Shown piece after piece: positions 41,101-45,924 of a DNA stretch of 64,000 nucleotides. The stretch's first letter is position 1. Every line of letters begins with the position of its first letter. This stretch comes from an uncultured Pseudomonadales bacterium (GTDB taxonomy: Bacteria; Pseudomonadota; Gammaproteobacteria; Pseudomonadales; CANNCY01): assembly GCA_947503335.1 (NCBI GenBank), contig CANNCY010000003.1:248001-312000 (forward strand). The letters run 5' to 3'. The translations under genes and the position numbers were made by a program. The notes under the pieces are model-generated. The model saw only the letters and a list, made by a program, of their open reading frames with translations, was not told the DNA's origin and made no database searches.

Positions 41101-44100
41101 AGCAATCGATGCAACTGACGTGACCCTAGGCACCACCACCATCGGTGGCAACCTAGACGCAGTAGTTGGTAACGATCTAACCGCAGACAGCACTGACGTA
41201 ACTGGTAACGTAGTAGCCTCGGTAGGCAACAACGCATCGCTTGTTACCACCAATGTTGGTGGCGACGTACAGCTAGATGTAGTGACCGATCTAACCAGCA
41301 CTACCACTGACATTACAGGTAACACCGACCTAACCATTGGCAATGACCTTGCAATGACTACCACCACAATCGGTGGTGATCTAAACGGTACTGTTGGTAC
41401 AAACGCAGCGTTCGATAGCCTAACGGTTGACGGCGACACCAACCTAATGGTTGGCGCAGCACTCACTGCTAGCGACATCACTACTACTAATCTAGTAGCT
41501 GACGCAGACAGCGCAACGATCGGTGATCTAACGACTGGCGAATCACAAACGATGACCATTACTAATGGTCTTGATGTGACAAACCTAGTGGCTGGCACTG
41601 ACGTAGCAATCGATGCAACTGACGTGACCCTAGGCACCACCACCATCGGTGGCAACCTAGACGCAGTAGTTGGTAACGATCTAACCGCAGACAGCACTGA
41701 CGTAACTGGTAACGTAGTAGCCTCGGTAGGCAACAACGCATCGCTTGTTAACACCAATGTTGGTGGCGACGTACAGCTAGATGTAGTGACCGATCTAACC
41801 ACCACTACTACTGACATTACGGGTAACACCGACCTAACCATTGGCAACGACCTTGCAATGACTACCACCACAATCGGTGGTGATCTAAACGGTACTGTTG
41901 GTACAAACGCAGCGTTCGATAGCCTAACGGCTGATGGCGACACCAACCTAATGGTTGGCGCAGCACTCACTGCTAGCGACATCACTACTACTAATCTAGT
42001 AGCTGACGCAGACAGCGCAACGATCGGTGATCTAACGACTGGCGAATCACAAACGATGACCATTACTAATGGTCTTGATGTGACAAACCTAGTGGCTGGC
42101 ACTGACGTAGCAATCGATGCAACTGACGTGACCCTAGGCACCACCACTATCGGTGGCAACCTAGACGCAGTAGTTGGTAACGATCTAACCGCAGACAGCA
42201 CTGACGTAACTGGTAACGTAGTAGCCTCGGTAGGCAACAACGCATCGCTTGTTACCACCAATGTTGGTGGCGACGTACAGCTAGATGTAGTGACTGATCT
42301 AACCACCACTACTACCGAAGTAATGGGAAATGTAGTTGCCAATGTTGGCAACGACTTCACTGCAACTACTACTGACATTACAGGTAACACCGACCTAACC
42401 ATTGGTAATGACCTTGCAATGACTACCACCACAATCGGTGGTGATCTAAACGGTACTGTTGGTACAAACGCAGCGTTCGATAGCCTAACGGTTGACGGCG
42501 ACACCAACCTAATGGTTGGCGCAGCACTCACTGCTAGCGACATCACTACGACGAACCTAGTAGCGGATGCAGACAGCTCAACGATCGGTGATTTAACGAC
42601 TGGCGAATCACAAACGATGACCATCACTAATGGTCTAGATGTGACAAACCTAGTGGCAGGCACTGACGTAGCAATCGATGCGACTGACGTGACCCTGGGT
42701 ACCACCACAATCGGTGGCAACCTAGACGCAGTAGTTGGTAACGATCTAACCGCAGACAGCACTGACGTAACTGGTAACGTAGTAGCCTCGGTAGGCAACA
42801 ACGCATCGCTTGTTACCACCAATGTTGGTGGCGACGTACAGCTAGATGTAGTGACTGATCTAACCACCGCTACTACCGAAGTAATGGGTAATGTAGTTGC
42901 CAATGTTGGCAACGACTTCACTGCAACTACTACTGACATTACAGGTAACACCGACCTAACCATTGGCAACGACCTTGCAATGACTACCACCACAATCGGT
43001 GGCAACCTAGACGCAGTAGTTGGTAACGATCTAACCACAGAAACCACTGATGTAACTGGTAACGTAGCAGCCTCGGTAGGCAACAACGCATCGCTTGTTA
43101 CCACTAGTGTTGGCGGTTCACTTACTAAATCGGTGGGCGGCGACTCGTCGGTTCAGTCGTTAACGGTTAATGAAGAAAGTGTTGTGACTGTTGGTGGTGA
43201 TAAGACTGTAGGCGATTGGTATACCGCTCAAGGATTAACTCTATCAGTAGCGGGTGACCTTGCGGCAAATGATGTCGAAGCAAATGATATTGAAATATCA
43301 GCAACCAATATCGACGTTGTAAACATGGAGTCACGTGGTACTACGATGTTGGCTGCGACCGAAGACATCACTTTGGTTAACGCGATATCTGGTAGTGATT
43401 ATAGCGTTACAGCGAATCTTTACTCGGTTGATAACTTAGAGGTTAATGGCAATGTTTCGCTAGTAGCTGAGAATGGAGCATCGATCGAATTAGGCGATGT
43501 AGCAGGTAGTTTCACGATTACTAGTAACTCGGGCGACTTTACTGTTGGCGAGCTGTCGCTAGATTCGCAATTGGTCATCAGCGCCGAGAATACGGTAATT
43601 GAAGAGCTAATCGATCGTGATGGTGGCGGTCTAGTACTACTAGTAGGCGGCCCAGGTGCGAATACCGCTGATAGTGTAAGTATTAATATAACGTCGCCTG
43701 ATGGCGTAATCATCGATACGCTCGAAGCTGAGTTAGCCTATGTGTCGACTGATGGAGACATTGAAATAGTCGACGGTGACTGGCTGAATCTAACCGTTGA
43801 AACACCGGTTGCAACGATTGGTTATTACAATGAGCAGCCTGATAAAATTGATGAAGTTGATCTTCAGGTTTATAACCCGTCTCGCGAGAATTTAGCGCTA
43901 GTGGTTACCGAGGATTCTATTTCAACCAAAGAAGTGCCGATTCTATTCTACGACACAGATTTAGAAGATAAGTTAGATGACCCGACTGCAACGGTATACA
44001 ACATTGTTCAGCAAGGTCTAAACGCTTCAGGGTCTGATGGTTCAGCGTTATCGCCAACGCCTGTTAGTTTGGCCGGTGGATCAACGCCATCTACCAATGT

Positions 44101-44224
44101 TGTAGAAAACGAAGACGGCGAGGAACTACCCGAGATTGTTAATTTAGATCTCGTTAATAACAATAACGACGATGATGAAGACGAGGAGTCAGGCGACGAG
44201 GTCGCTGACGCTGAGGGGGAGTAG
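26108..44224 (+). CDS. Giant two-partner-secretion filamentous adhesin (TpsA), LktA-like
   Basis: A secreted protein of 6,038 residues, one of the longest classes of bacterial gene. After a signal peptide (cleavage near ASPSVLAQ, about 35) comes the TPS domain (about 36-260), with NSFSQFDVAAGDTVNM (77 on) and LSSSGILIGSGAVLNVGSI (131 on), which is recognised by the TpsB partner. The middle (about 260-3000) repeats a unit with alternating small residues, then an A-x-V-x-D segment and a Gly/Ala-rich GVGAAVGVN-like segment, as in Fusobacterium LktA-family adhesins. Eight cysteines that I can find form four close pairs (1546/1550, 3045/3053, 3459/3464, 3786/3790). Aromatic and helical inserts follow, then the near-identical repeat array (4903-5669) and an Asp/Glu-rich tail. 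No C-terminal barrel is present, so export depends on the gene directly downstream. Likely role is surface attachment or aggregation. Confidence 0.93.
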   Translation: MTKNSIASDVTFSKTLLAQAISSSVVLASPSVLAQGPDDTRLTVSSGWTATTVTVDSNDATVTEVTTSSITDGVALNSFSQFDVAAGDTVNMVVPSSADKLVNLISGNQAKIFGTINSIKNNTVGGDMYFLSSSGILIGSGAVLNVGSITMATATDDVLDGIRSGSASDIAGFIVKVDNKTVDLTGDSITVEGTINATGDVDIFAKSIVLDGAAIDAGAVFSNQAPNGQKNLFKQIVNTSGAVAGNAIELDSAGNISIVARHVENAGTFTQGSASASVSVANSTLKADDITIQAYAESTTEFTPDEADTDIELLNYTIKAGDLVGGFLLGVDAAVGMVDADATTTVSDSTLIAGGDVKVNSSTKTDVDSGAMAFGATAAQDAVVVAVVYGELHSDANTNVSGTTTINAEGGVAIEALNENTLAVSASAVGSTEDSKTVDAVAVGATSSNTTAIFDGAQIDAATVSVVSRNYHANEVSASALAAGDGTAPIGLAVGVSVNDSVTEAKLGGVINTTSGDVVLMADDNVVRDGVFASTGYSALAGVFYKTAKNASTGVFNKLIGYVGGKASTSDEAANQGDKPSNTKYTVGAATTVSIREQDANADILDGADINSAAKAVVSARARLANRDLISSAKAAAATRDNKVNGGQQTDQEVSKFGGSAAINVGIYDQDVNARVGDDSTIDATYVAVEAVSKQQYSMNFDPWGAFKDIVDYFMSEQVLGYVDKGADNYEADPAAVNDYDPIKGFATSSARAQASAGENSFAGTFNYTELDSQTLAQVGENVVITATANAESDTSSQWTLDIAAQGEHDARTLSFDDTVSIQARNAQEDVAIVGQFGYSLFGTNSGDGGKARGAGYSHVALFSDTKARVLDGASITATGSDVAVEAENNSFATNIMPGAGQGSSLSVTGNIGLIWLDQSTEASLDDDASVTAKQLDVLVKNRQRVVGVSGNVSKAEGTSVGAGAMVTLFGGDNKAYIGNNRDGATAGGTGTYVVTDLDVNAKSKADSYSIAVAAAYASQGNGSGKGISAKLKNAMTKVKTTLGKIPYFGKAIDSSAGNTGGNKFRSQAGTSAAGSASVTYSNVDTKAYIDNVDVQARDILVEAISTNNYTVTAGSGAMTWSTSRDQKKKSAYAGTAALTFLNNSTEAYVKDATITNNDSLIVDALSDGEVLSIAIGMALQLGANQGDDSKAGGINMSFVSTGDDYRDDTNDDEHGTFAYIENSQITGRSEANDNEVTVLAYDRTAIQAGGGGLQYADKGKSAGITGSAVIARTETIAKVKDTTFANLDELDLLALNASRIQSGAATISASYGKDSGVAGFGTVVFNEITNGTKVLVDGVTAPAEEHVVMLAQDTAGVDFLDKRLEGNRIGGDIESFYATTGTRTNAYYLAPTIDLGANLDIGGGEGIVVNEDDQDENLASDARVYQFSSDDVSSKLSGLLSNSLDSQGQGAAIYSAAVGASGSTDGLAVGASFIWNQIGNETTVEVTDSDIGSATAETVAAARSRTRIIGGSFGLVASDSGSGGVGSGSANNIANTTKVYFDRTCDVNCATDTHTLTGTDITLQAFDDSYIAGFAGQISGAGKGNTLGAAVSYNEIDNSTVTDVNDTHITASGNYVQASTNKGQIDALAAGVSGSKGWAVGVSATTNFINSDVKSHLNNSAVTGGADSVNVVASDNSDIRSLAATIALSTKSSAGAFAVSVNRIANTIESFIDGVWYDWTGPIQNNLPTTYEKITADQISVVAESSSDQKALAAGVGAGSGAGVAGSSTTALVKTNVSTKVADADLYSQGSIEIVSDSSDRVQNAAGSIGIGKDTVGIGAAVAVNLLDGNTTTTVQGSTIEALGTAGRVARATLGPVDPNKDASIDLLNYGQRNLNDERTTTNVRGIVIESKSNQMVDTISAAIGGSKEIGVGIVPVVTEFEGKTTTTVDDTDINQSKTGDARSDVIIASSHHAVGNSFTGQVAGGKTGAGGAALDTRFFTRDITTLVKGDSNIHANDGIDITAADRNEGSTVVVSGAGSGGLTIVGSAGVNKFADNVKARVEGSDLTWAGNNGLKIDALSDVYGYLAGGSGGIGGNGGAAGVFVQMGRQNTYAELVDSTAIGSAGNVDINAANRMDMRAVSGALQLSGGIGIAGIVAVYDTESKASTTVDNSTIDGDNSYDLSQVNIGAEEDIVAMQISAMGAVGGKFGGGAAVSVTALNNAVTVDVIDSAITADEINVDSESRKTAQLVTAGVAGAGKVGLSGSLGILLVGQGDLDDGESVDGGDGESFSVDAGSELTGSLDETNTFLEEDLTAQNTVLTDEERSGITSEQETDALGGVGSSAKQSNHAIQATVTGTSVFSADDINVTATEKLATQNIVGAVGAGGAVGAGAAVGVSKVRSRVLAAYEPTANQSDVGALNVQATSGEFDAGDDKKLDFAWLEADPFVDARDNDDRMAVDVLAFAGGVGAGSLGAAVGYGLLDTQVTARAQLKNPSRVDAQQIKIGAHDVGTVNVDTLGASLGGTAAGVTVAYAKKDGDTDALLYNSALNINGSGLASDEHELEIIAENAGKVSATAEAATAGAGLALNGAVAIAKDQSDTTATMTNADVFVRDSSSGTPSVYIESIATPRVIANSWGVAVSIGGAVGVSYSEAIADGDIETIVYNSDLRSYTNDRADIDVKATAARGSHDSVEAEAVAGSGAVYGSAAAAVSITRNKQDVKAQLTQNSQIVNADDFNLTATRRGKQDTVSKGISVAGLASGGATVAETRSSGTTTATVDNGAKIANVNDTTITADSKLINNNKAVAGSAALLLSGNGTSAIIRDTANAKATLDAAHSGGTHTTDTLNIDAVHNLVMGLTVDARVGGAIAGAGIGANLNSDSDVFATIGGNVITEDLNVSATHDVDRAEQNDENVEMLGGGAVAGFGLESNTYVKSNTQARVLDNADLRVIGDRDNPGDFIIGAYNDYDMYDKAKVASAGLGQASSTTSHLEIKDGTVAKVSVGNDVVMDTVGDIQLNAVTSATLSANVGAKGYGLISGVGARTRAKVFADNIVEIAADDTNCDASGTGACAGTDLRADGNIYLAAGTTGTEADGVFDLTARTDVWNKAAIPVTDLDADIVLDLDNTITVGQGNSVRAVKDVYVYTNAGNRALDAYGKALNTYYESSAGNVDERGVSVLDIDGRLEAGINHYQEIIWGANDTLTSKTDAITYSTGTMNIAQALSDRIRELDNLIRDYSGLSSAKQAYISERNLLVQQLTDLGFAEQVGGNVAIQEDVNVDTLVINDVYSTPGNVHIMADAVTGSGDITAHGDATINIVNNSSRFLILNDLTIPETEGGSIYLNRANIADLSALNGANKDGYTTTAQLTNSANSDAPSISVSNTYTAVQSGELSPQIFSDGDISNLNGSVSLNSADGSIYVNGEIEAGSIDITSGGDVLLGYVNGFRHLGGQPNKDPAIRSDLELIEDLRYKIYYSDCGSNGCADEQVLLNNAIARVRANSNGLGNSDESGLIANGRIVIAGRYVNINTTVRSGTPSWSLNLGSGAAATIALHQSRYNQGTSGRYRRLTYTNAATGQIGARYDALLGRIVVDQTEVRGGFIEVVGQLLSTGGGKLQVVDGFGNISINNTTGYDIDLNRVSTGSGETWGNGIEGIIRLVDSNFSVSGEPKVTEYRRVGNTWERWEGHRKYSNATKEVTYYLSRQGSGSGRTTNWTPKDGLRYSWATGQSFTESRDYYHEDSSLFGIDELWKDVTDDEWTYYPDTPSALLEGEYLQTSGSSSDYLYGFSLASTSDWETTYYRTKKECGFLCIKKTYKTWITQEKGAKSYNAHSIQADRPVAIEFVGSNNGQLSVSSTTSDVYLSAELRNEGSSGVSISAENIIQDESSAIIRTGNLVLNASKAVGDVTAAVKTDLTGTLNVTSTGNSANGGIYIDNRGSNVRGYGTGDLTVKATANNSNVDIIADGDIFRSANNTIVGNDITLESRTGRVGTSAKAMKLNSNGLVNVQAAADINLVETAGDLLVDKVHSAGGDVSITVSNGDMVDANLNDIRDERAEDVLLNLWDENNLTEALGAREEVTENIALMDQRLEENYAAMKALEAQMFAGEFVFTQDQIDNMTEMGYTPAQIQAASEASRDRYNTLSAELAPYLADFDGNGNYQRDVQEVADLYETGIWTVDELETTIKGDVLGVTDTETVIEEANVKGNNVTLTANNIGRVTDTGVVIDLTALEANGVSSLSDAEKVALAASEASDYVYDDQANTLRIVRTEDIDVDASQSVVAISNGDVYLGNETDIPVQTVTGDAVRVKAGADITTASGSAKITATDYLLLEAASGAIGGVGNYLQIDHRGTDPFTARAQDGIWLDIIGDLSLRNIYTPGVADLKVSGNVYDDRAGDESDIGASAIVIHANGVIGTQGDALEIELNNTGDVVAGYEAGELTLVATNGIHAVVNAGSASKLTALSGNGDVTVDVKLGNLTVSSADVIASGDITLTAQNISMNAGSEIAGGANITLTATDGDATLTDVETTAAVDSGALVTVNTTGDLLSGATQATITSSADAGLLLDIDGNVTTTGDKLIANVNAINGQVDGGVVAQLTRDTNVNSMIVGGDLDLDILASINANVLNAGGSAVLNAVGDVSVTDLDANSLLIDASNITLDDAFVTTSAQLIADLLIDVNQLQAGGNTSMASADVSINALDVDGDVDANQTGTISIGDGYATGDATFSAGGSFAAQTLEANSVDTIADSVSIDQLTTTLDAEIDADNAVALGTSDVGQDALIYANSLISDDLQVGRDLMIDVDTDVSATTTSVVGNAQINAGNDVTLGDLIVGGQLDLMAANALIANKISASETLIDAASVNVDDLDTDGSLELYADGVVNLTTIDVDGNAYIEGTDLVADAVTVASDLEVDLSNDATINSTDVVGSTTINVGNDLAMTTTTIGGDLNGTVGTNAAFDSLTVDGDTNLMVGAALTASDITTTNLVADADSATIGDLTTGESQTMTITNGLDVTNLVAGTDVAIDATDVTLGTTTIGGNLDAVVGNDLTADSTDVTGNVVASVGNNASLVTTNVGGDVQLDVVTDLTSTTTDITGNTDLTIGNDLAMTTTTIGGDLNGTVGTNAAFDSLTVDGDTNLMVGAALTASDITTTNLVADADSATIGDLTTGESQTMTITNGLDVTNLVAGTDVAIDATDVTLGTTTIGGNLDAVVGNDLTADSTDVTGNVVASVGNNASLVNTNVGGDVQLDVVTDLTTTTTDITGNTDLTIGNDLAMTTTTIGGDLNGTVGTNAAFDSLTADGDTNLMVGAALTASDITTTNLVADADSATIGDLTTGESQTMTITNGLDVTNLVAGTDVAIDATDVTLGTTTIGGNLDAVVGNDLTADSTDVTGNVVASVGNNASLVTTNVGGDVQLDVVTDLTTTTTEVMGNVVANVGNDFTATTTDITGNTDLTIGNDLAMTTTTIGGDLNGTVGTNAAFDSLTVDGDTNLMVGAALTASDITTTNLVADADSSTIGDLTTGESQTMTITNGLDVTNLVAGTDVAIDATDVTLGTTTIGGNLDAVVGNDLTADSTDVTGNVVASVGNNASLVTTNVGGDVQLDVVTDLTTATTEVMGNVVANVGNDFTATTTDITGNTDLTIGNDLAMTTTTIGGNLDAVVGNDLTTETTDVTGNVAASVGNNASLVTTSVGGSLTKSVGGDSSVQSLTVNEESVVTVGGDKTVGDWYTAQGLTLSVAGDLAANDVEANDIEISATNIDVVNMESRGTTMLAATEDITLVNAISGSDYSVTANLYSVDNLEVNGNVSLVAENGASIELGDVAGSFTITSNSGDFTVGELSLDSQLVISAENTVIEELIDRDGGGLVLLVGGPGANTADSVSINITSPDGVIIDTLEAELAYVSTDGDIEIVDGDWLNLTVETPVATIGYYNEQPDKIDEVDLQVYNPSRENLALVVTEDSISTKEVPILFYDTDLEDKLDDPTATVYNIVQQGLNASGSDGSALSPTPVSLAGGSTPSTNVVENEDGEELPEIVNLDLVNNNNDDDEDEESGDEVADAEGE
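36400..37570 (+). other. Aromatic, cysteine-paired insert domain in the adhesin
   Basis: Residues about 3431-3821 break the beta-helix pattern. They are unusually rich in Tyr, Trp, Arg and Lys, with two close cysteine pairs (DCGSNGC and ECGFLC) flanking the block. The segment runs through YWERW-like and DEWTYYPDT stretches and ends before IEFVGSNNGQLSV, where the helix pattern resumes. A folded side domain exposed on the fibre, perhaps for ligand binding, is inferred. Confidence 0.5.
38176..38617 (+). other. Helical insert with a calcium-loop-like motif
   Basis: Residues about 4024-4170 are strongly helical and charged, rich in Glu, Leu and Ala and unlike the surrounding Thr/Asp/Val-rich helix. 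Near the end, DFDGNGNYQRDV (from residue 4132) resembles an EF-hand or dockerin-type calcium loop. A helical hairpin projecting from the fibre is a reasonable guess. Confidence 0.45.
40814..41317 (+). repeat. Adhesin repeat copy 1 (504 bases, nine rungs)
   Basis: Starts at GSTTINVGNDLAM, a diverged first rung, and then follows the consensus through TSTTTDIT. Confidence 0.9.
41318..41821 (+). repeat. Adhesin repeat copy 2 (504 bases, nine rungs)
   Basis: Starts at GNTDLTIGNDLAM. Distinguished by SLVNTNVG where the other copies have SLVTTNVG. Confidence 0.9.
41822..42382 (+). repeat. Adhesin repeat copy 3 (561 bases, ten rungs)
   Basis: Carries SLTADGDTN in place of SLTVDGDTN and has one extra 19-residue rung at its end (GNVVANVGNDFTATTTDIT, 42326-42382). 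Confidence 0.9.
42383..42943 (+). repeat. Adhesin repeat copy 4 (561 bases, ten rungs)
   Basis: Has the same extra rung as copy 3 (42887-42943), so these two share the latest ancestor; differs by DADSSTIG and TTATTEVM. Confidence 0.9.
42944..43114 (+). repeat. Adhesin repeat copy 5 (truncated, three rungs)
   Basis: Rung 1 is joined straight to the GNLDAVVGNDL and GNVAASVGNNASL rungs, so the internal rungs are missing; the frame and rung register are kept exactly. Confidence 0.88.
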
Positions 44225-44230
44225 TACTTC

Positions 44231-45871
44231 ATGCAAGCAATTAAAACCAGCTGCAGCCTAATGGCTGCGGCAAGCCTCAGCTTGTTTATGCAACCTGCAT
44301 TTGCGCAAGTAGAGGGTCAATTACAGCAGTTTCAGCGAGAGTATATGGAGCGCCAGCGCGAGCAAGCGCTCGATCGACTGAATGAGAATAAAGAAGATGG
44401 TGTTCGAATTGATCAGTCTTTAACTGGTGGCAATACCTTAGATGAGTCACTGAATGTATCCTTTGATCTAAGCGACGTTACCTTTAGAGTTGAATCAAAG
44501 CTTGTGCCGATCTCTGAATTACGTGCCGTTGCAAGTACTTACATCGGACAAACTGTTTCAATTGCTGATTTGAATGCGATGATTCTATCGATGAATCAGC
44601 ATTACCGTGCTAAAGGGCATCATAACGCTCAGGTTATTTTGCCGCCGCAGCAAATTGCCAATGGCGTGGTCGAGCTTCTAGTAATCGAAAGTACCGTTGC
44701 CGATCTGGTCATTGATGAAACTACAACCTGGAGTGGTTTCTACGACGATCGAATCAAACTGCAAAGCGGTCAACTGCTAAACCTTAATGATCTATCTACG
44801 CGAATCAATTGGTTAAATCGTACAACTGACCTGCGTGTTACAGCAAGCCTACAGCCAGGTAATGTATTTGGTACTACCGATGTTAATTTACAAGTCATAG
44901 AACCACCGCGACAACAGCTAAGCCTTACCGCTGATAACTGGGGTTATAGAACTACAGGCTCTGATAGAGGTACGCTGACATATACTAATAATAATGTGTT
45001 TGGCAGCCGTGACCGATTAGACGTAAGTTATACCGGTGCTAATACTGCTGATACTGGCTTTGTATCTTATGCGGTTCCCGTCAATCGATATAACGGCCGA
45101 ATCGGCGCTTTACATGCGGTCAACGAAGTAGAGATTCTGAATCAAGAAATTGGCGATATCATTGTTATTGGTAAGTCTAAAGAAACAACACTCTACTTTA
45201 GTCAGCCGCTGTATGTAGATACCCATTTTAAACTGCAAGCATCAGTTGGTTATAGTCATGTGCCCGGTGAAACCTACGTCGACGGCGTGAAAGTACTCGA
45301 GACTGATTTAGACGAATCATATATTTCAGCTGACATTGAGTACATTGGCGAAACATCTTATTTCTTCACTGATGCAAGATATGTCGCAGCACGCCCTGGT
45401 CAAGATTACGACCCAGGTATGAACTATAGTCGTGGTTCTCTTGTTTGGGTAAAACGAGCAGCGAATGATGTGTATACCCTAGCAACGGGGCAGTGGCAGT
45501 TTACGTCGGCAAGTGCACTACCATCTTCTCGTTTCTTTCAAGTAGGTGGGCCCACTAGTGTGCGTGGCTACCCTACAGGCGCGGTTAGCAGTATTAATGG
45601 TTATGCGTTGAATTATGAATTTCATTACGAGTACAAAGGTTTAGATGTATTTGCATTTATCGATAATGGTTGGGCCGAGGCTTTAGGTAATCGACCAGAG
45701 CGATTAGAGACATTGGCGAGTGCCGGTGTTGGTGCACAATATAGATCGGGGCCCTTCACGGTAGCTGCTCATTGGGGTAAGCCTATTAAAGAAGGGCGAG
45801 TCGAGGGCGATGATGAAGGTCGTTGGCACCTGAGAATGAATATCGACTTGTTATCGATAATTAACGAATAA
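44231..45871 (+). CDS. TpsB outer-membrane translocator (ShlB/FhaC/HecB family)
   Basis: A 546-residue partner transporter that recognises the TPS domain and threads the adhesin across the outer membrane. A signal peptide (to about FMQPAFAQ) is followed by a helical linker, two POTRA domains (about 75-220; RAVASTYIGQTVSIADLN and the YRAKGHHNAQVILPPQ segment), and a 16-stranded barrel with the conserved VRGYPTG loop motif near residue 440. It starts six bases after the adhesin stop, and its ribosome site, GAGGGGGAG, lies inside the last adhesin codons, so translation is probably coupled. It ends at a strong terminator. Confidence 0.94.
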   Translation: MQAIKTSCSLMAAASLSLFMQPAFAQVEGQLQQFQREYMERQREQALDRLNENKEDGVRIDQSLTGGNTLDESLNVSFDLSDVTFRVESKLVPISELRAVASTYIGQTVSIADLNAMILSMNQHYRAKGHHNAQVILPPQQIANGVVELLVIESTVADLVIDETTTWSGFYDDRIKLQSGQLLNLNDLSTRINWLNRTTDLRVTASLQPGNVFGTTDVNLQVIEPPRQQLSLTADNWGYRTTGSDRGTLTYTNNNVFGSRDRLDVSYTGANTADTGFVSYAVPVNRYNGRIGALHAVNEVEILNQEIGDIIVIGKSKETTLYFSQPLYVDTHFKLQASVGYSHVPGETYVDGVKVLETDLDESYISADIEYIGETSYFFTDARYVAARPGQDYDPGMNYSRGSLVWVKRAANDVYTLATGQWQFTSASALPSSRFFQVGGPTSVRGYPTGAVSSINGYALNYEFHYEYKGLDVFAFIDNGWAEALGNRPERLETLASAGVGAQYRSGPFTVAAHWGKPIKEGRVEGDDEGRWHLRMNIDLLSIINE

Positions 45872-45872
45872 T

Positions 45873-45902
45873 AAAAAAGGCGATCAGATGATCGCCTTTT
45901 TT
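45873..45902. terminator. Bidirectional terminator between tpsB and the thiolase gene
   Basis: AAAAAAGGCGATC, an AGAT loop, GATCGCCTTTTTT. It is a perfect inverted repeat between convergent genes, with an A-run on one side and a T-run on the other. Confidence 0.93.
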
Positions 45903-45924
45903 AATGAACTAATAGCAGTGACTA

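Larger units (their letters stand above)
40814..43114 (+). repeat. Near-identical long tandem repeats in the adhesin gene
   Basis: Four full copies of a 504- or 561-base unit plus a truncated fifth, all in frame. The unit codes for nine or ten rungs, mostly of 19 residues (for example GNVVASVGNNASLVTTNVG), consistent with a right-handed beta-helix. Copies differ at few positions, which suggests recent duplication or ongoing gene conversion. The repeats also keep one antisense frame open for 797 codons, which is an artefact. Confidence 0.95.

Noticed and set aside
40711..43104. A 797-codon minus-strand open frame
   Set aside because: It is antisense to the adhesin repeats. Because the repeats lack the trinucleotides that would read as stops on that strand, the frame stays open in every copy. 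The product is low-complexity Val/Ser/Thr with no start signal or family.
40814..43114. Regular repeats as a possible CRISPR array
   Set aside because: Units are over 500 bases, contiguous, in coding frame and without spacers; no cas genes are present.
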